A DNA stretch of 64,000 bases from Aquisalimonas sp. 2447 (GTDB taxonomy: Bacteria > Pseudomonadota > Gammaproteobacteria > Nitrococcales > Aquisalimonadaceae), in assembly GCF_012044895.1 (NCBI RefSeq), contig NZ_CP050695.1:1208501-1272500 (forward strand), in the 5' to 3' direction. The translations under genes and the position numbers were made by a program. This document shows, one piece after another, positions 1-10,311 of the stretch. The notes below the pieces were generated by a model. The model made no database searches and was not told the DNA's origin. It saw only the letters and a program-made list of their open reading frames with translations. How positions within the stretch are numbered: position 1 is the first letter of the stretch; each line of letters begins with the position of its first letter.

Positions 1-523
1 CCCGCAGGGTCGCTTCCGGGTCGTCGGGAACGCCGTCCAGCCGGATGACCCCGTCGTCGTCAGCGTTGCCGAATACCGGTGTGTCCACGATCAGCAGATA
101 GCCGATCATGTGGTCGTGAATGTTGCAGCCGAGGACCACCACGCCGGCGGTGTCGAAGTGAATCGGTCGCGGCGCCTCGTCGGCGAACAGCCGCAGTTCG
201 AAGGTCTTCGCCTCGGAGAAGGAAAACACGTGGTGGCGGACCTGGTCGTTGTTGGGGAAGCGAACCGAGGTGCCGCGCCGGATGGCCTGTGCATGCGGCA
301 GGAATTGCTGATTCCGCTGGTCGACCTCGCCCTCGGGGCGCGCGTCGTCATCGACGCGAACGCTCAGTTCGGAGGACTCGACATAGGCGACGGCGTCGCG
401 GAGTGGTTCTCCGTCAGCGCCGGTAACCGACAGGGTGAGGTTGCCGGCCCGCAACGGCTGGAGGGCGATGACGGTGGTCATGACAACGGCCGCAAGCCCG
501 CGACGGCCAGAGACAAGTGTCAT
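1..523 (-). CDS. cupredoxin-like 'methylamine utilization' family protein (3' end cut by window)
   Basis: The reading frame starts with ATG at 523, six bases after an AAGGAG ribosome site, and runs off the left edge, so the C-terminus is missing. An N-terminal signal peptide (hydrophobic residues about 10-25, ending LRAG) predicts export. The motifs RFPNNDQVRHHVFSFS and VVLGCNIHDHMIGY place His and Cys residues as in the plastocyanin-like copper fold. Proteins of this kind are usually annotated as methylamine utilization proteins, although no mau genes are present. The next gene upstream on the same strand encodes a DUF3034 protein, a common partner of this family. Copper or electron-transfer function is inferred from the fold motifs only. 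Confidence 0.8.
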   Translation of the reverse strand, partial: MTLVSGRRGLAAVVMTTVIALQPLRAGNLTLSVTGADGEPLRDAVAYVESSELSVRVDDDARPEGEVDQRNQQFLPHAQAIRRGTSVRFPNNDQVRHHVFSFSEAKTFELRLFADEAPRPIHFDTAGVVVLGCNIHDHMIGYLLIVDTPVFGNADDDGVIRLDGVPDDPEATLR

Positions 524-615
524 GCATCGCTCCTTTTTGAGCCGGATTGAGCGGACACGCTAGCACGGTGGGATGGAGCCTCCCACGGCGGCTGACGGGA
601 GATGTGATCCACTGC

Positions 616-1443
616 TCAGAAGCCCCCGCGCAGGGTCAGGAACGGTCCGTCCTGGCGGGGCGCGCCGGCCATGCGACCCAGATCCATCCAGCCAGCGCCG
701 AATTGCACCTCCGGCGTTATCGCGTAGCTCGCATAGGCAGCCCACCAGGCGTCACCGGGATCATCCGTGAGGTAATCCGGTTGCTGACGGTACTCGCCGC
801 CGACATGGACGGACCGGGAGAGCGCGGCGTGAATCCCGCCCTCCAGTTGCACGGTACGGCTGTCGCCGTCGGCGCCACCGAACCCGAACAGTCCCCCGGC
901 ATTGGCGCGGGTCCAGCGGGCGCCGGCGTGGAAGCGCACGGCGCGGTCGCCGCCGAGACGCTGACCCGCACCCACCGTGGCCAGGGCGTCCCAGTCATCC
1001 CGTCGCCGGGGTTCTGCCGCACCCAGACTGCCTTCCAGACCAAAATCGCTCTGGCGGCGGTAGCTGACGCCGAGGCTGGCACCTGGTGCCAGCGGCCGGC
1101 GGGCGGACCCCAGCAGCCGCACCCGGGCGGCGAAGACATTCTGGCGCACATCGTCACTGCTACCCACGCCGAGATTGGGCTGCGAGGCGCTGAGTTCCCA
1201 GCGGTCGTTCACCACCAGGCCGGCGCCTATCGAGGTGAACTGGAAATCCCGCAGGCGGGCGTGAGTGATGAACGCGCGGCCGCCGAGGTCGTCGGTAGGT
1301 CCGTTCAGACCGGGTGCCGGTGTCAGCACACCCCCGGTGCCGCCGTCCACCGGGGCTGGCAGTCCGCCGCGGAAGGGCTGTGCCGCAAGAGTCCCGCTGG
1401 TCAGGCACAACACCAGAACCACGTGGATGCATTTCAGGGCCAT
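616..1443 (-). CDS. DUF3034 family outer-membrane-like protein
   Basis: A 275-residue protein with a clear Sec signal peptide (residues 1-21, ending LAA). Near the N-terminus it carries the family-like GGLPAPVDGGTGGVLTP stretch. The rest is alternating short hydrophobic strands and turns ending in a terminal Phe (LTLRGGF), as expected of an outer-membrane beta-barrel. DUF3034 has no established function. It sits upstream of, and in line with, the cupredoxin-like gene, so the two are probably co-transcribed. The barrel assignment is inferred from strand periodicity and the terminal aromatic residue. Confidence 0.75.
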   Translation of the reverse strand: MALKCIHVVLVLCLTSGTLAAQPFRGGLPAPVDGGTGGVLTPAPGLNGPTDDLGGRAFITHARLRDFQFTSIGAGLVVNDRWELSASQPNLGVGSSDDVRQNVFAARVRLLGSARRPLAPGASLGVSYRRQSDFGLEGSLGAAEPRRRDDWDALATVGAGQRLGGDRAVRFHAGARWTRANAGGLFGFGGADGDSRTVQLEGGIHAALSRSVHVGGEYRQQPDYLTDDPGDAWWAAYASYAITPEVQFGAGWMDLGRMAGAPRQDGPFLTLRGGF

Positions 1444-1491
1444 ACCGAACTCCCGCAGTGGTTACTGATGTTGCCCCGCATTGAGGAGACA

Positions 1492-2160
1492 TTACGCGGG
1501 CAGCGGTGTTTCCGGTCCGATTCGCACCGGCGCCTCCAGCGGGCGGCCGTCCAGCATGGCGGTGTCGCCGTCCAGGCGCAGGCGCCCCTCGGCGCACCAG
1601 CGCACCGCCAGCGGGTAGATGCGATGCTCCTGCTGCTGCACGCGGGCTGCAAGCTGCTCCTCGGTGTCCTCCGGGAGCACGCAGACAACGCCCTGGATGA
1701 TCAGCGGCCCGGCGTCCAGGGCCGGGGTGACGAAATGCACGCTGCAGCCGTGCTGCTCATGGCCCGCCTCCAGGGCACGCCGATGGGTGTGCAGTCCGCG
1801 GAAGGCCGGCAGCAGGGATGGGTGAATGTTCAGCATCCGGCCGCGGAAGTGCTCCACCAGACCGTCGGTGAGGATGCGCATGAAGCCGGCCAGGACCACC
1901 AGCCCGGGCGTGTGGGCGTCAATGCGCTGCTGCAGGGCCGCGTCGTAGCTCTCGCGGTCGGGGAACTCGCGATGATCCAGGGTTTCCGTGGTGATCCCGG
2001 CCGCCCGGGCGCGTTCCAGGCCGTAGGCGTCGGCGCGATTGCTGATCACCGCGCGGATGACGATGGGCAGTTCGCCGGACCGCTGGCCGTCGATCACTGC
2101 CTGCAGGTTGCTGCCGCTGCCGGACACCAGAACCACCACCGGCAGCGGTGCTGCCTTCAT
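1492..2160 (-). CDS. purN: phosphoribosylglycinamide formyltransferase
   Basis: PurN transfers the formyl group of 10-formyl-tetrahydrofolate to GAR, the third step of purine synthesis, in the cytoplasm. The 222-residue protein has the usual length. The phosphate-binding [10 protein letters not shown] is at residues 12-21. The catalytic triad is complete: Asn111 and His113 in [10 protein letters not shown], and Asp149 in PALDAGPL. The ATG at 2160 overlaps the stop of purM in an ATGA arrangement, which implies translational coupling and excludes longer starts. The gene lies downstream of purM on the minus strand. Confidence 0.97.
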   Translation of the reverse strand: MKAAPLPVVVLVSGSGSNLQAVIDGQRSGELPIVIRAVISNRADAYGLERARAAGITTETLDHREFPDRESYDAALQQRIDAHTPGLVVLAGFMRILTDGLVEHFRGRMLNIHPSLLPAFRGLHTHRRALEAGHEQHGCSVHFVTPALDAGPLIIQGVVCVLPEDTEEQLAARVQQQEHRIYPLAVRWCAEGRLRLDGDTAMLDGRPLEAPVRIGPETPLPA

Positions 2161-3215
2161 GCCCCCTCCTGGAAGCGGACCCGGGCCTCGCCGGCCGGTT
2201 CCACATGACCGAGGCGCCAGGCATTTTCGCCGGCGCTGCGCAGGGCTGCCAGCGCCGTTTCCAGTTCTGCCTCCGGCACGCACATCACCATTCCGACGCC
2301 GCAGTTGAAGGTACGCAGCATCTCGGCGGTGGCGACGTTACCCTGCTGCTGGAGCCAGGTGAATACCGGCGGCCAGGTCCAGCTGTCGGGGTCGATCACC
2401 GCACCGCAGTGATCCGGGAGTGTCCGCGGGAGGTTCTCCGGCAGGCCGCCGCCGGTGATGTGGGCCATGGCGCGCACGTGGACTTGCCGGCAGAGGGCCT
2501 GGACGCTGCGGGCATAGATTCGGGTGGGAGCCATCAGTGCGGATCCCAGGGTGCCGCCGTCCAGCTCCTGATCCAGCCCGGCGCCGCTGTGTTCGATTAT
2601 CCTGCGGATCAGCGAGTAGCCGTTGGAGTGGGGCCCGCTGCTGCCCAGGGCAATGAGTGCGTCGCCCTCGTTCACGCGGCTGCCATCGATGATGTCGGCG
2701 CGCTCCACGGCGCCGACACAGAACCCCGCCAGATCGTAGTGGCCGTCCGCGTACATACCGGGCATTTCGGCGGTTTCGCCGCCGATCAGGGCGGCGCCGG
2801 CGTCCTCGCAGCCGCGGGCGATGCCCTCCACCACCGTGGCGGCCACGTCCACGTCCAGCCGGCCGGTGGCGTAGTAGTCCAGGAAGAACAGCGGGTCGGC
2901 ACCGCAAACGATGATGTCGTTGACGCACATGGCCACCAGGTCGACGCCGATGCCGTCGTGGCGCCCGGTCTCGATGGCGAGCTTGAGCTTGGTGCCGACA
3001 CCGTCGGTGCCCGAGACCAGCACCGGCTCGCGGTAGCGATCCACCGGCAGGGCGAACAGGCCACCGAATCCGCCCAGGCCGCCGAGCACTTCCGGGCGCT
3101 GGGTGCGGGCCACAGCCGGGCGGATGCGGTCGACGAGGCTGTTGCCGGCGTCGATGTCCACACCGGCGTCGCGATAGGTGAGGCCGTCGCCGGATGGCGT
3201 CGTGTCGGAAGCCAA
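2157..3215 (-). CDS. purM: phosphoribosylformylglycinamidine cyclo-ligase (AIR synthetase)
   Basis: PurM closes the imidazole ring to make AIR in purine synthesis, using ATP. The protein has all the family hallmarks: [27 protein letters not shown], the [14 protein letters not shown] segment, [11 protein letters not shown] and [14 protein letters not shown] prefer the TTG at 3215 because AGGAG lies eight bases upstream and the resulting 352 residues match the usual length (about 345). An ATG at 3233 in the same frame would add six residues but has no clear ribosome site. The gene overlaps purN by four bases, forming a purMN operon. Confidence 0.96.
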   Translation of the reverse strand: MASDTTPSGDGLTYRDAGVDIDAGNSLVDRIRPAVARTQRPEVLGGLGGFGGLFALPVDRYREPVLVSGTDGVGTKLKLAIETGRHDGIGVDLVAMCVNDIIVCGADPLFFLDYYATGRLDVDVAATVVEGIARGCEDAGAALIGGETAEMPGMYADGHYDLAGFCVGAVERADIIDGSRVNEGDALIALGSSGPHSNGYSLIRRIIEHSGAGLDQELDGGTLGSALMAPTRIYARSVQALCRQVHVRAMAHITGGGLPENLPRTLPDHCGAVIDPDSWTWPPVFTWLQQQGNVATAEMLRTFNCGVGMVMCVPEAELETALAALRSAGENAWRLGHVEPAGEARVRFQEGA

Positions 3216-3377
3216 GGCGTTTTCTCCTAGCATTGGGCGGTGATTCCTGATCAGGCGCGTATGGTAGCCCATCGGCCGGCGCTGAGCATCCGGCGTGACC
3301 GGCGTGGTATTGTCTCGCTAATTCACTTTTCAGGACATGTTGTTGAACCGGTAGCGTTCCCCAACTGCGAGGAATTC

Positions 3378-4430
3378 ATGGGAAAACGGTTGTTGTGTCT
3401 GCTTCTGCTGTGCCTGTTCCCGGCTCTGGGGTTCGGCGCCAGCAGCATGTTCGATGCCCGTGTTGCGGTGGACAGCCAGTCCGCCGATGAGCGGGATGAC
3501 GCCACCCGGGAGGGGTTGCGCGGGATATTGGTGCGGCTTACCGGGCTGGAGGTGCCGGAGCAGCATCCGGATCTGTCGTCCTTGCTCGGTGACCCGGGGC
3601 GTTTCGTTCAGCGGTACGGCTACGACGACACCGATGATGGACTGGAACTGATGGTTCGCTTCGATGGTCCGGCGATCCAGGGGCGGTTGGTGGAGGCGGA
3701 AGTGCCCATCTGGTCGGTGGACGCGCGGCCCCGCACCATCGCCTGGGTGGCCATGGACCGGGGCGGTGACCGCCGCATCCTTGGTGGTGATGAGAGCGGT
3801 GAACTGCAGGACGTTCTGCGCCGTGCGTCCAGCGCTGCGGGTTTGCCGCTGTTGTTCCCGCTCATGGACCTGGAGGACCAGCGTGCGGTCAGCTCCTCGG
3901 ACATCTGGGGTGGTTTCCGTGGACCGGTGGTTGACGCCTCGGAGCGGTATGACGCCGAAGCGGTTCTGGTTGGTCGGGTTGCTCGCCGGGGTGACGGTTG
4001 GCGTATGCGGTGGGCCATGTTCTGGGAAGGCGATTCCCACGAGTGGACGGTGGAGGCGCCGGACCTTGAGGCGGGGCTCGCGGATGCCGTGAACCAGGGT
4101 GTGACCCAGTTGGCCAGCTTGCATGCGCGTGTGCCGGACCCCGACGCGGTAGGGAGTTTTACCCTGCGTGTGCAGGACATCAACGACCTGCGGGGCTACG
4201 GTGAGGTGGCGCAGTATCTGGCGGGATTGCGTGACGTGGACGCCGTGGAGCCGGTGCGGGTCGGCGAGCGGGAAGTTGATTTCCGTCTGCGGATCCAGGG
4301 GCTGACGGACCGCACCCTGGAGCGCCTGCGCAGCGGCCGCATGCTCACTGAAGTGGAGGACGCTTCGGGGAATGATGACGCCGATGGAGACGCCCTACGT
4401 CCCGATTACCTGTTCCGGTTCGGAGGCTGA
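3378..4430 (+). CDS. DUF2066 domain-containing exported protein
   Basis: A 350-residue protein starting at ATG 3378 after a GAGGA ribosome site. The N-terminus is a typical signal peptide (KRLLCLLLLCLFPALGFGA), so it is exported. The body matches DUF2066 proteins, which in gammaproteobacteria lie beside purM and hda exactly as here; the function is unknown. The region of residues 50-110 (GLRGILVRLTG...) is the conserved DUF2066 start. It is divergent from purM and convergent with the DUF481 gene. Confidence 0.8.
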   Translation: MGKRLLCLLLLCLFPALGFGASSMFDARVAVDSQSADERDDATREGLRGILVRLTGLEVPEQHPDLSSLLGDPGRFVQRYGYDDTDDGLELMVRFDGPAIQGRLVEAEVPIWSVDARPRTIAWVAMDRGGDRRILGGDESGELQDVLRRASSAAGLPLLFPLMDLEDQRAVSSSDIWGGFRGPVVDASERYDAEAVLVGRVARRGDGWRMRWAMFWEGDSHEWTVEAPDLEAGLADAVNQGVTQLASLHARVPDPDAVGSFTLRVQDINDLRGYGEVAQYLAGLRDVDAVEPVRVGEREVDFRLRIQGLTDRTLERLRSGRMLTEVEDASGNDDADGDALRPDYLFRFGG

Positions 4431-4470
4431 GGCCCGCCGGAGCCGCCATTGATGGCGGCACCGGCGGGCC
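4431..4470. terminator. large GC hairpin between convergent genes
   Basis: Directly after the DUF2066 stop codon, GGCCCGCCGG at 4431-4440 pairs with CCGGCGGGCC at 4461-4470, and an inner GCCGCC/GGCGGC stem extends it. It sits between two convergent genes and could stop transcription from both sides. There is no T-run, so intrinsic termination is likely rather than certain. Confidence 0.6.
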
Positions 4471-4483
4471 TGATCGCCGGATC

Positions 4484-5512
4484 TTACCAGCTGTAGCCAG
4501 CGGTGAGTATGTACGCGGTGTCAATGCGGCGATTGTCCAGCGGGGGCTGGTTCTCGTAGTCCACATTGACCTGGAATGTGCCCGTCATGCCGATGACGAA
4601 CGGGAAGCGTACCCCGGTGCGGCTGCTGATGACCACGTCCTCGGTATCCTCGAGATTAACCAGACCGGTCTGGCTGTGGAACAGACGAATGCCGTTGCCG
4701 GCGAAACGTTCCTCGTAATCGATGCCCCAGCGGCCGGCGGGGTTGGACTCGTTCTCGTCCTCGTAGCGATCCTCGTTGACGTAGCTGACGCCCAGTTCGG
4801 CAGAGAGGTTGCGCGTCGGGAACTCGAAGAACTGGTAACCGAGGCCAACACCCACCGTCGACCGCAGGCGCAGGTCGCGGAAGCGGTCACGGGCTAGCGA
4901 GACGTTGCTGTTGAGGTAGAACCGGTCCGAGACGAAATGATCGTAGCGCACGGAGCCGGAGGCATTGTCCACGGTTTCCTCGCCGCCTTCCTCGGAACGG
5001 TTGAAGTCGGCGGCGAAGCGGATGCGGTTGACGTCGGTGCGGACCGTCGCGTCGGCGGTGCCGCTATAGGTCTGGCTGCGCGTGTTGCCGTCGGTGACGC
5101 GGACGCCCAGGCTGATATTGCCGGTGGTCCTGACCGGCTGGCGCACCGGGGTGTCCGGGCCGGTGCCGCGCTGAATCGCGGTGACCGGGAACGTGACCGG
5201 GTCGGTGAACTGCTCGCTGTCCAGGCGGATCTCGCCGTCTTCGCCTTCCACGGCCCGACCTCTGACCTCGGTGCCGTCTTCCATCAGAACCTGAATGATG
5301 TCATCGGTGCGGAGTTGCGCCACCAGGTCGAGGGGATACGATAAGGTCTGGTCTGCATTCTCCGGCTTGAAGCTGACCTTGCCGCCTTCAATCTCCACGA
5401 AAGTGCCGGTGATGCGGTCGCCGTTGGTCAGTACCAGCGTGTCGGCCAGGGCCCCCTGGGCGCACAGCGCGGCGATCAGGGAACCACTCAGGAACAGGTT
5501 TCGGATGCGCAA
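4484..5512 (-). CDS. DUF481 family outer-membrane protein
   Basis: A 342-residue protein. The chosen start is TTG at 5512, eight bases after AAGGAG; it gives the signal peptide RIRNLFLSGSLIAALCAQGALA. An N-terminal domain (about residues 22-115) contains LTNGDRITGTFVEIEGGKVSF, typical of the region preceding DUF481. The C-terminal 220 residues are amphipathic strands ending in Trp (ILTAGYSW), consistent with a beta-barrel. Known DUF481 proteins include E. coli YdiY, which may be salt-induced; no substrate is established. It is divergent from hda. Confidence 0.78.
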   Translation of the reverse strand: MRIRNLFLSGSLIAALCAQGALADTLVLTNGDRITGTFVEIEGGKVSFKPENADQTLSYPLDLVAQLRTDDIIQVLMEDGTEVRGRAVEGEDGEIRLDSEQFTDPVTFPVTAIQRGTGPDTPVRQPVRTTGNISLGVRVTDGNTRSQTYSGTADATVRTDVNRIRFAADFNRSEEGGEETVDNASGSVRYDHFVSDRFYLNSNVSLARDRFRDLRLRSTVGVGLGYQFFEFPTRNLSAELGVSYVNEDRYEDENESNPAGRWGIDYEERFAGNGIRLFHSQTGLVNLEDTEDVVISSRTGVRFPFVIGMTGTFQVNVDYENQPPLDNRRIDTAYILTAGYSW

Positions 5513-5733
5513 GGGAACGGCTCCTTCTGGCAAGGTATGAGTGTGGATCGAAAACCTCGTCGGCGTCGTGCGGTACAGAGACTACACAAATCCCGTACGT
5601 CATTGCCAACGCCAGAGGAGCTGCCGAAAGGTTAGTATTCAGTGTTTCAGTGACGGCGGCCGACGTACAATGGCGGCCTCCATCGGCCGGGCCGAGGGCC
5701 CGGACTTGCTGTGCCAGCTCTCCGGAGGTTCGC

Positions 5734-6459
5734 GTGGGGCCGTCATCGTCATCGTTGCCAATCCAGCTGCCCCTCGGCATTCGCTGGGATGACTCTGCCA
5801 GCGTGGAGAGTTTCCTCGCCGGGGACAACCGGCAGGCCGTCGCGGCCGTGGAGCGCCTGCTGGCCGGGGACGAGGTGTCCGTTTACCTGCGCGGGGGGCC
5901 GGGCACCGGCAAGAGCCACCTGCTGCAGGCGGCAGCCCGTGCGTGCAGTCAACAGGGTGTGCCGGCCGCCTATCTGCCCCTCGGGGCCGATCTCGGCGGT
6001 GGCACCGACGTTCTGGATGGCATGGAGCAGCTCGGCCTGGTGGCCCTGGACGACATCCAGGCCGTGGCCGGTGATTCCGCCTGGGAGGTCGCGCTGTTCC
6101 ACGCCTTCAACCGCATGCGCGATGCCGGTACACCGCTGCTTCTGGCGGCGGTGGACCGCCCCGAGGCCATCGGTCTGCAGCTCCCCGACCTTCTCTCCCG
6201 CCTGCAGTGGGGGCTGATGGAACGGCTGCATCCCATGGACGACGACCAGCGACTGGCCGCCCTGCGCCACCGCGCGGAGCTGCGGGGGCTGGATTTGCCT
6301 CCGGAGGCCGGCCAGTACCTGATGCGGCGACAGCCCCGGGATCTGCGTTCCCTGTTTGGCCTGCTGGAGACGCTGGATCGCGCCGCGCTGGCCGAACAGC
6401 GCCGGCTAACGGTGCCGTTCATCCGCAAGGTGCTGGAGGCGGAAGGGCAGGCTCTCTGA
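5734..6459 (+). CDS. hda: DnaA regulatory inactivator Hda
   Basis: Hda binds the DNA-loaded beta clamp and stimulates ATP hydrolysis by DnaA, limiting re-initiation of replication. From the GTG at 5734, preceded by GGAGG, the protein is 241 residues, normal for Hda. Near the N-terminus, QLPL (residues 11-14) matches the clamp-binding motif. Walker A is GGPGTGKSH (about 54-62), and VALDDIQAV is the Walker B region. Lack of a DNA-binding domain IV separates it from DnaA. Longer in-frame starts exist upstream but have no ribosome site. Confidence 0.93.
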   Translation: MGPSSSSLPIQLPLGIRWDDSASVESFLAGDNRQAVAAVERLLAGDEVSVYLRGGPGTGKSHLLQAAARACSQQGVPAAYLPLGADLGGGTDVLDGMEQLGLVALDDIQAVAGDSAWEVALFHAFNRMRDAGTPLLLAAVDRPEAIGLQLPDLLSRLQWGLMERLHPMDDDQRLAALRHRAELRGLDLPPEAGQYLMRRQPRDLRSLFGLLETLDRAALAEQRRLTVPFIRKVLEAEGQAL

Positions 6460-6484
6460 GGTTCGGCCCGGCGCGTGATGGGGG

Positions 6485-7572
<1,088 letters not shown>

Positions 7573-7654
7573 CTAGTGTTCCAGATCCCCGCGTGTCGGG
7601 GCCAGACCATCGGGCGCGAGGCAGTGTCGGGGGCGATGCAGGGGAGGGACGGCA

Positions 7655-8998
7655 GTGGCCGGACGCATGAGTGAGCGATTTCCGGACCGTGAGCGGCTCT
7701 TGAACGCTGTGCGTGACAGCGGTGCCGAGGTGACCGGGTTCCTGCGCCATGTGGTGCGGCGATTCTTTCAGGACGGGTGTCTGGACAGCGCGGGGACGCT
7801 GGCATACACAACGCTGCTGTCGATCGTGCCGCTGTTCGCCGTGGTCTTCTCGGTGATGACCGCATTCCCCGTTTTCGAGGCCTTCAGCGGCCGCATGCAG
7901 GACTGGCTGTTCGATAACCTGGTCCCTGCGTCCGGCGAGGTGGTCCAGGACTACATCCAGCAGTTTGCCAACCGCGCCGCCGGGCTGACCGCCGTGGGCC
8001 TCATCGGCATCACCGCTGCCGCGATTCTCATGATGGGCGCCATCGACAAGGCCATGAACCGGATCTGGCGGGTGGCCAAGCGACGCTCGCCGATACAGAG
8101 TTTCATGGTCTACTGGACGGTGATCACCGTGGGTCCGTTCCTGGTGGCGAGTTCCCTGGTACTGTCGTCCTATCTGGTGGCGCTGGCGGAGTTTACCGAT
8201 CTGGCGGACGTTGGTGCCGTGCAACAGCGGCTGCTCGCGATTGCGCCGTTCGTCGGCGTGGTCCTGGCCTTCACGTTCCTCTACGCCGCCGTGCCCAACC
8301 GCCGGGTGCCGGTGCTGCATGCGCTGGCGGGAGCGGTGTTCGCCGCACTGCTCTTCGAGGTCGCCAAGCGCGGGTTCGCCGCCTTCGTCACCAACGTGCC
8401 TACCTACGAGGCAGTCTACGGCGCCCTGGCGGCACTGCCGATATTCCTGATCTGGATCTATCTCTGCTGGGTGGTGGTGCTCCTGGGCGCCGAGTTCACC
8501 CAGGCCATTGCCGGTTATCGTCAAGGCCGCGCCGAATCGTTGTCCGATCCGCGCCTGGCGCTGGTGCTGGCGGTGCGGTTGATCGGCGATTTCTGGCGGG
8601 CGCAGCAGGACGGCCGCGGCCTGTCACGCCAGGAATTGCTGGATCTTGAGCCGGATGCCACCGAGGCGGCCATTGCCGAGGCGCTCCAGGCGCTGGAGAC
8701 CACCCGCGCCATCCGTCGTACGGAGGAGGGCGGCTGGGTGCTGGCCCGGGACCCGTCCACATACACACTGCTGGATCTGTACCGCGATTACCCGTTCGTG
8801 CTGGCGGACGTGCCCGCGCGCCTGCGCGACCGGGATGCCTGGAACCGGGCCTTGTCACGCACCCTGCGCGAGGCCGTGGGGCGTATCGAGGACATTCTTG
8901 ACCGGCCGGTGCGGGAGCTGTTCGAGTTGGAGCGGGGGCGGGACGCCCGGGCTGAAACACTGCCCGAGCGCCCCGAGCGCAAAGTCGGAGAAGGATGA
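7655..8998 (+). CDS. YihY/virulence factor BrkB family inner-membrane protein
   Basis: A 447-residue inner-membrane protein. The first 290 residues form the YihY/BrkB domain with about six transmembrane helices, the SAGTLAYTTLLSIVPLFAV signature at residues 46-64, and FLIWIYLCWVVVLLGAEFTQ near residue 280. A soluble tail of about 150 residues resembles a winged-helix region, as in many gammaproteobacterial members. The family was once called ribonuclease BN in error; its real role is unknown. GTG 7655 follows a GGAG-rich site; ATG 7667 in the same frame is a reasonable alternative. It is divergent from wrbA. Confidence 0.88.
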   Translation: MAGRMSERFPDRERLLNAVRDSGAEVTGFLRHVVRRFFQDGCLDSAGTLAYTTLLSIVPLFAVVFSVMTAFPVFEAFSGRMQDWLFDNLVPASGEVVQDYIQQFANRAAGLTAVGLIGITAAAILMMGAIDKAMNRIWRVAKRRSPIQSFMVYWTVITVGPFLVASSLVLSSYLVALAEFTDLADVGAVQQRLLAIAPFVGVVLAFTFLYAAVPNRRVPVLHALAGAVFAALLFEVAKRGFAAFVTNVPTYEAVYGALAALPIFLIWIYLCWVVVLLGAEFTQAIAGYRQGRAESLSDPRLALVLAVRLIGDFWRAQQDGRGLSRQELLDLEPDATEAAIAEALQALETTRAIRRTEEGGWVLARDPSTYTLLDLYRDYPFVLADVPARLRDRDAWNRALSRTLREAVGRIEDILDRPVRELFELERGRDARAETLPERPERKVGEG

Positions 8999-9072
8999 GC
9001 ATGGGACACACTGAATGATTCCCGCCGAGGCTCGCGCGAATGGTTCAGTGTTCGCCTGCAGGGGATGTCGAC

Positions 9073-9348
9073 ATGAGCGAGCGCTGTGTGTTGTGCCACG
9101 TCGCCGGGCGTGTGCAGGGCGTGTTCTTTCGCGGGAGCGCCCAGGAGGAGGCGCGGCGGCTGGGTCTGCGTGGTTACGCCCGGAATTTGCCCGACGGCCG
9201 TGTCCGCATCCTCGCCTGCGGCGATGACCGGAGCCTGGCCGTGTTCCGCGAGTGGGTTGCCGTAGGGCCCCAGGGAGCACGCGTCGACAGTGTGGATTGG
9301 CAGGAGGGCGTGGACGAAGAGCCGCCCGCCGGCTTTCAGGTCCGCTGA
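9073..9348 (+). CDS. acyP: acylphosphatase
   Basis: A 91-residue enzyme that hydrolyses carboxyl-phosphate bonds of acylphosphates. The signature HVAGRVQGVFFR at residues 9-20 holds the phosphate-binding Arg20, and GYARNLPDGRV supplies catalytic Asn38. Length is normal. The start ATG at 9073 was chosen because the family begins just before this motif and a GGGG-rich site precedes it; the frame is open further upstream. It follows yihY by 74 bases. Confidence 0.94.
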   Translation: MSERCVLCHVAGRVQGVFFRGSAQEEARRLGLRGYARNLPDGRVRILACGDDRSLAVFREWVAVGPQGARVDSVDWQEGVDEEPPAGFQVR

Positions 9349-9375
9349 GCGGGTGACCTGTTCGCGGCCGGGCGA

Positions 9376-9406
9376 TTGGATTCCGTGACGCCATAATGGG
9401 TATACT
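9376..9406 (+). promoter_or_regulatory. possible sigma-70 promoter for the cytochrome pair
   Basis: TTGGAT at 9376-9381 and TATACT at 9401-9406 resemble -35 and -10 boxes, separated by a long 19-base spacer. The -10 match is good and the region is non-coding. The two cytochrome c genes follow, with a leader of about 127 bases. This rests on sequence only. Confidence 0.35.
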
Positions 9407-9539
9407 CGGGGCGTCTTTCGGGTCCGCTTTACCGGCGTGACCGATCGTGGAAAGATAGCGACCTGTTTCGGCGCTGGCACGGGGCAGCCTCCGGCGTCGG
9501 GGCCGTGACCGAATCAGATCCAGAACAAGAGAGCACTTG

Positions 9540-9866
9540 ATGAGACTCAACACCCTGTTTCTCGGAGCGGCGCTGGGCGCGCTGGCAATGGCGGGCTCGC
9601 TGCAGGCGGACGAGGGCGGTGATCCGGTGGTCGGCGAGACCCTGGCCACCACCTGCATGGGCTGTCATGCCGTGGAAGGCGCGCGCAACGCCTACCCGTC
9701 CTATCGCGTTCCCAAGATTGGCGGTCAGTACGAGGAGTACCTCGTGGATGCGCTCAAGGCCTATCGCGACGGGGAGCGGCCGCATCCCACCATGCGGGCG
9801 CAGGCGCAGACGTTGACCGAGCAGGATATGCGTGACATCGCCGCCTTCTTCGCCCAGGAGCGCTAG
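9540..9866 (+). CDS. periplasmic monohaem cytochrome c (c4/c5-like)
   Basis: A 108-residue protein with a signal peptide (residues 1-23, ending LQA) and one haem site, CMGCH, at residues 39-43. Met85 in HPTM is the probable sixth haem ligand. PKIGGQYEEYLVDALKAYRDGER resembles one half of cytochrome c4. It should carry electrons in the periplasm; the partner is not shown. A second cytochrome follows 49 bases downstream, so the pair acts like a split dihaem c4. ATG 9540 gives the best signal peptide; a TTG precedes it directly. Confidence 0.88.
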   Translation: MRLNTLFLGAALGALAMAGSLQADEGGDPVVGETLATTCMGCHAVEGARNAYPSYRVPKIGGQYEEYLVDALKAYRDGERPHPTMRAQAQTLTEQDMRDIAAFFAQER

Positions 9867-9915
9867 GCGACACGAGTGTTGCATGGACTACTCCAGTTAC
9901 GGACCGCAGAGAACA

Positions 9916-10260
9916 ATGATGAAATACACCCTTGCTACCGCTGCTGGCGCCATTGCCTTGGTCACCTCTGGCGCTGCCCTTGCCATCGATCGTGGTGACC
10001 CGTCGGCCGGCGAGCGGATTGCCGAAGATCAGTGCATGGCCTGCCATGCGGTGGACGAGTCCCTGGGCAATCCGGAATGGCCCAAGATTGCCGGCCAGTA
10101 CGGCAATTATCTGCTCCACTCACTCAGGGAGTACAAGGACGGTACCCGGGAGAATGCGGTGATGCAGGGGCAGGTGGAGGATCTGTCGCTGCAGGATCTG
10201 CGCGACGTGGCCTCGTACTATTCCCGCCTGGACGGCGACCTGTACGTCCCCCGGCGCTGA
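9916..10260 (+). CDS. periplasmic monohaem cytochrome c (c4/c5-like), second copy
   Basis: A 114-residue cytochrome with signal peptide (cleavage near ALA-ID, residue 23), haem site CMACH at residues 40-44 and probable axial Met83. The segment PKIAGQYGNYLLHSLREYKDG aligns with the equivalent segment of the gene before it, so the two probably arose by duplication. Both should be in the periplasm and co-transcribed. Start ATG 9916 or 9919 cannot be told apart. No oxidase or reductase partner lies next to them. Confidence 0.88.
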   Translation: MMKYTLATAAGAIALVTSGAALAIDRGDPSAGERIAEDQCMACHAVDESLGNPEWPKIAGQYGNYLLHSLREYKDGTRENAVMQGQVEDLSLQDLRDVASYYSRLDGDLYVPRR

Positions 10261-10311
10261 CAGGGCGTCGGGTCTCCCGCCGCTGGCGGCTTTGATACGT
10301 GTCGCCGGCGC

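Noticed and set aside
547-2208. A 553-codon plus-strand frame opposite DUF3034 and purN
   Set aside because: It crosses two well-supported minus-strand genes; no motif or start signal.
9008-9051. Inverted repeat ACACTGAA ... TTCAGTGT between yihY and acyP
   Set aside because: Eight-base arms with a 28-base loop are expected by chance at this scale; no T-run or conserved context.
9474-9488. Sigma-54-like TGGCACG sequence upstream of the first cytochrome c gene
   Set aside because: The GC element is one base too close to GG; spacing is essential for sigma-54.
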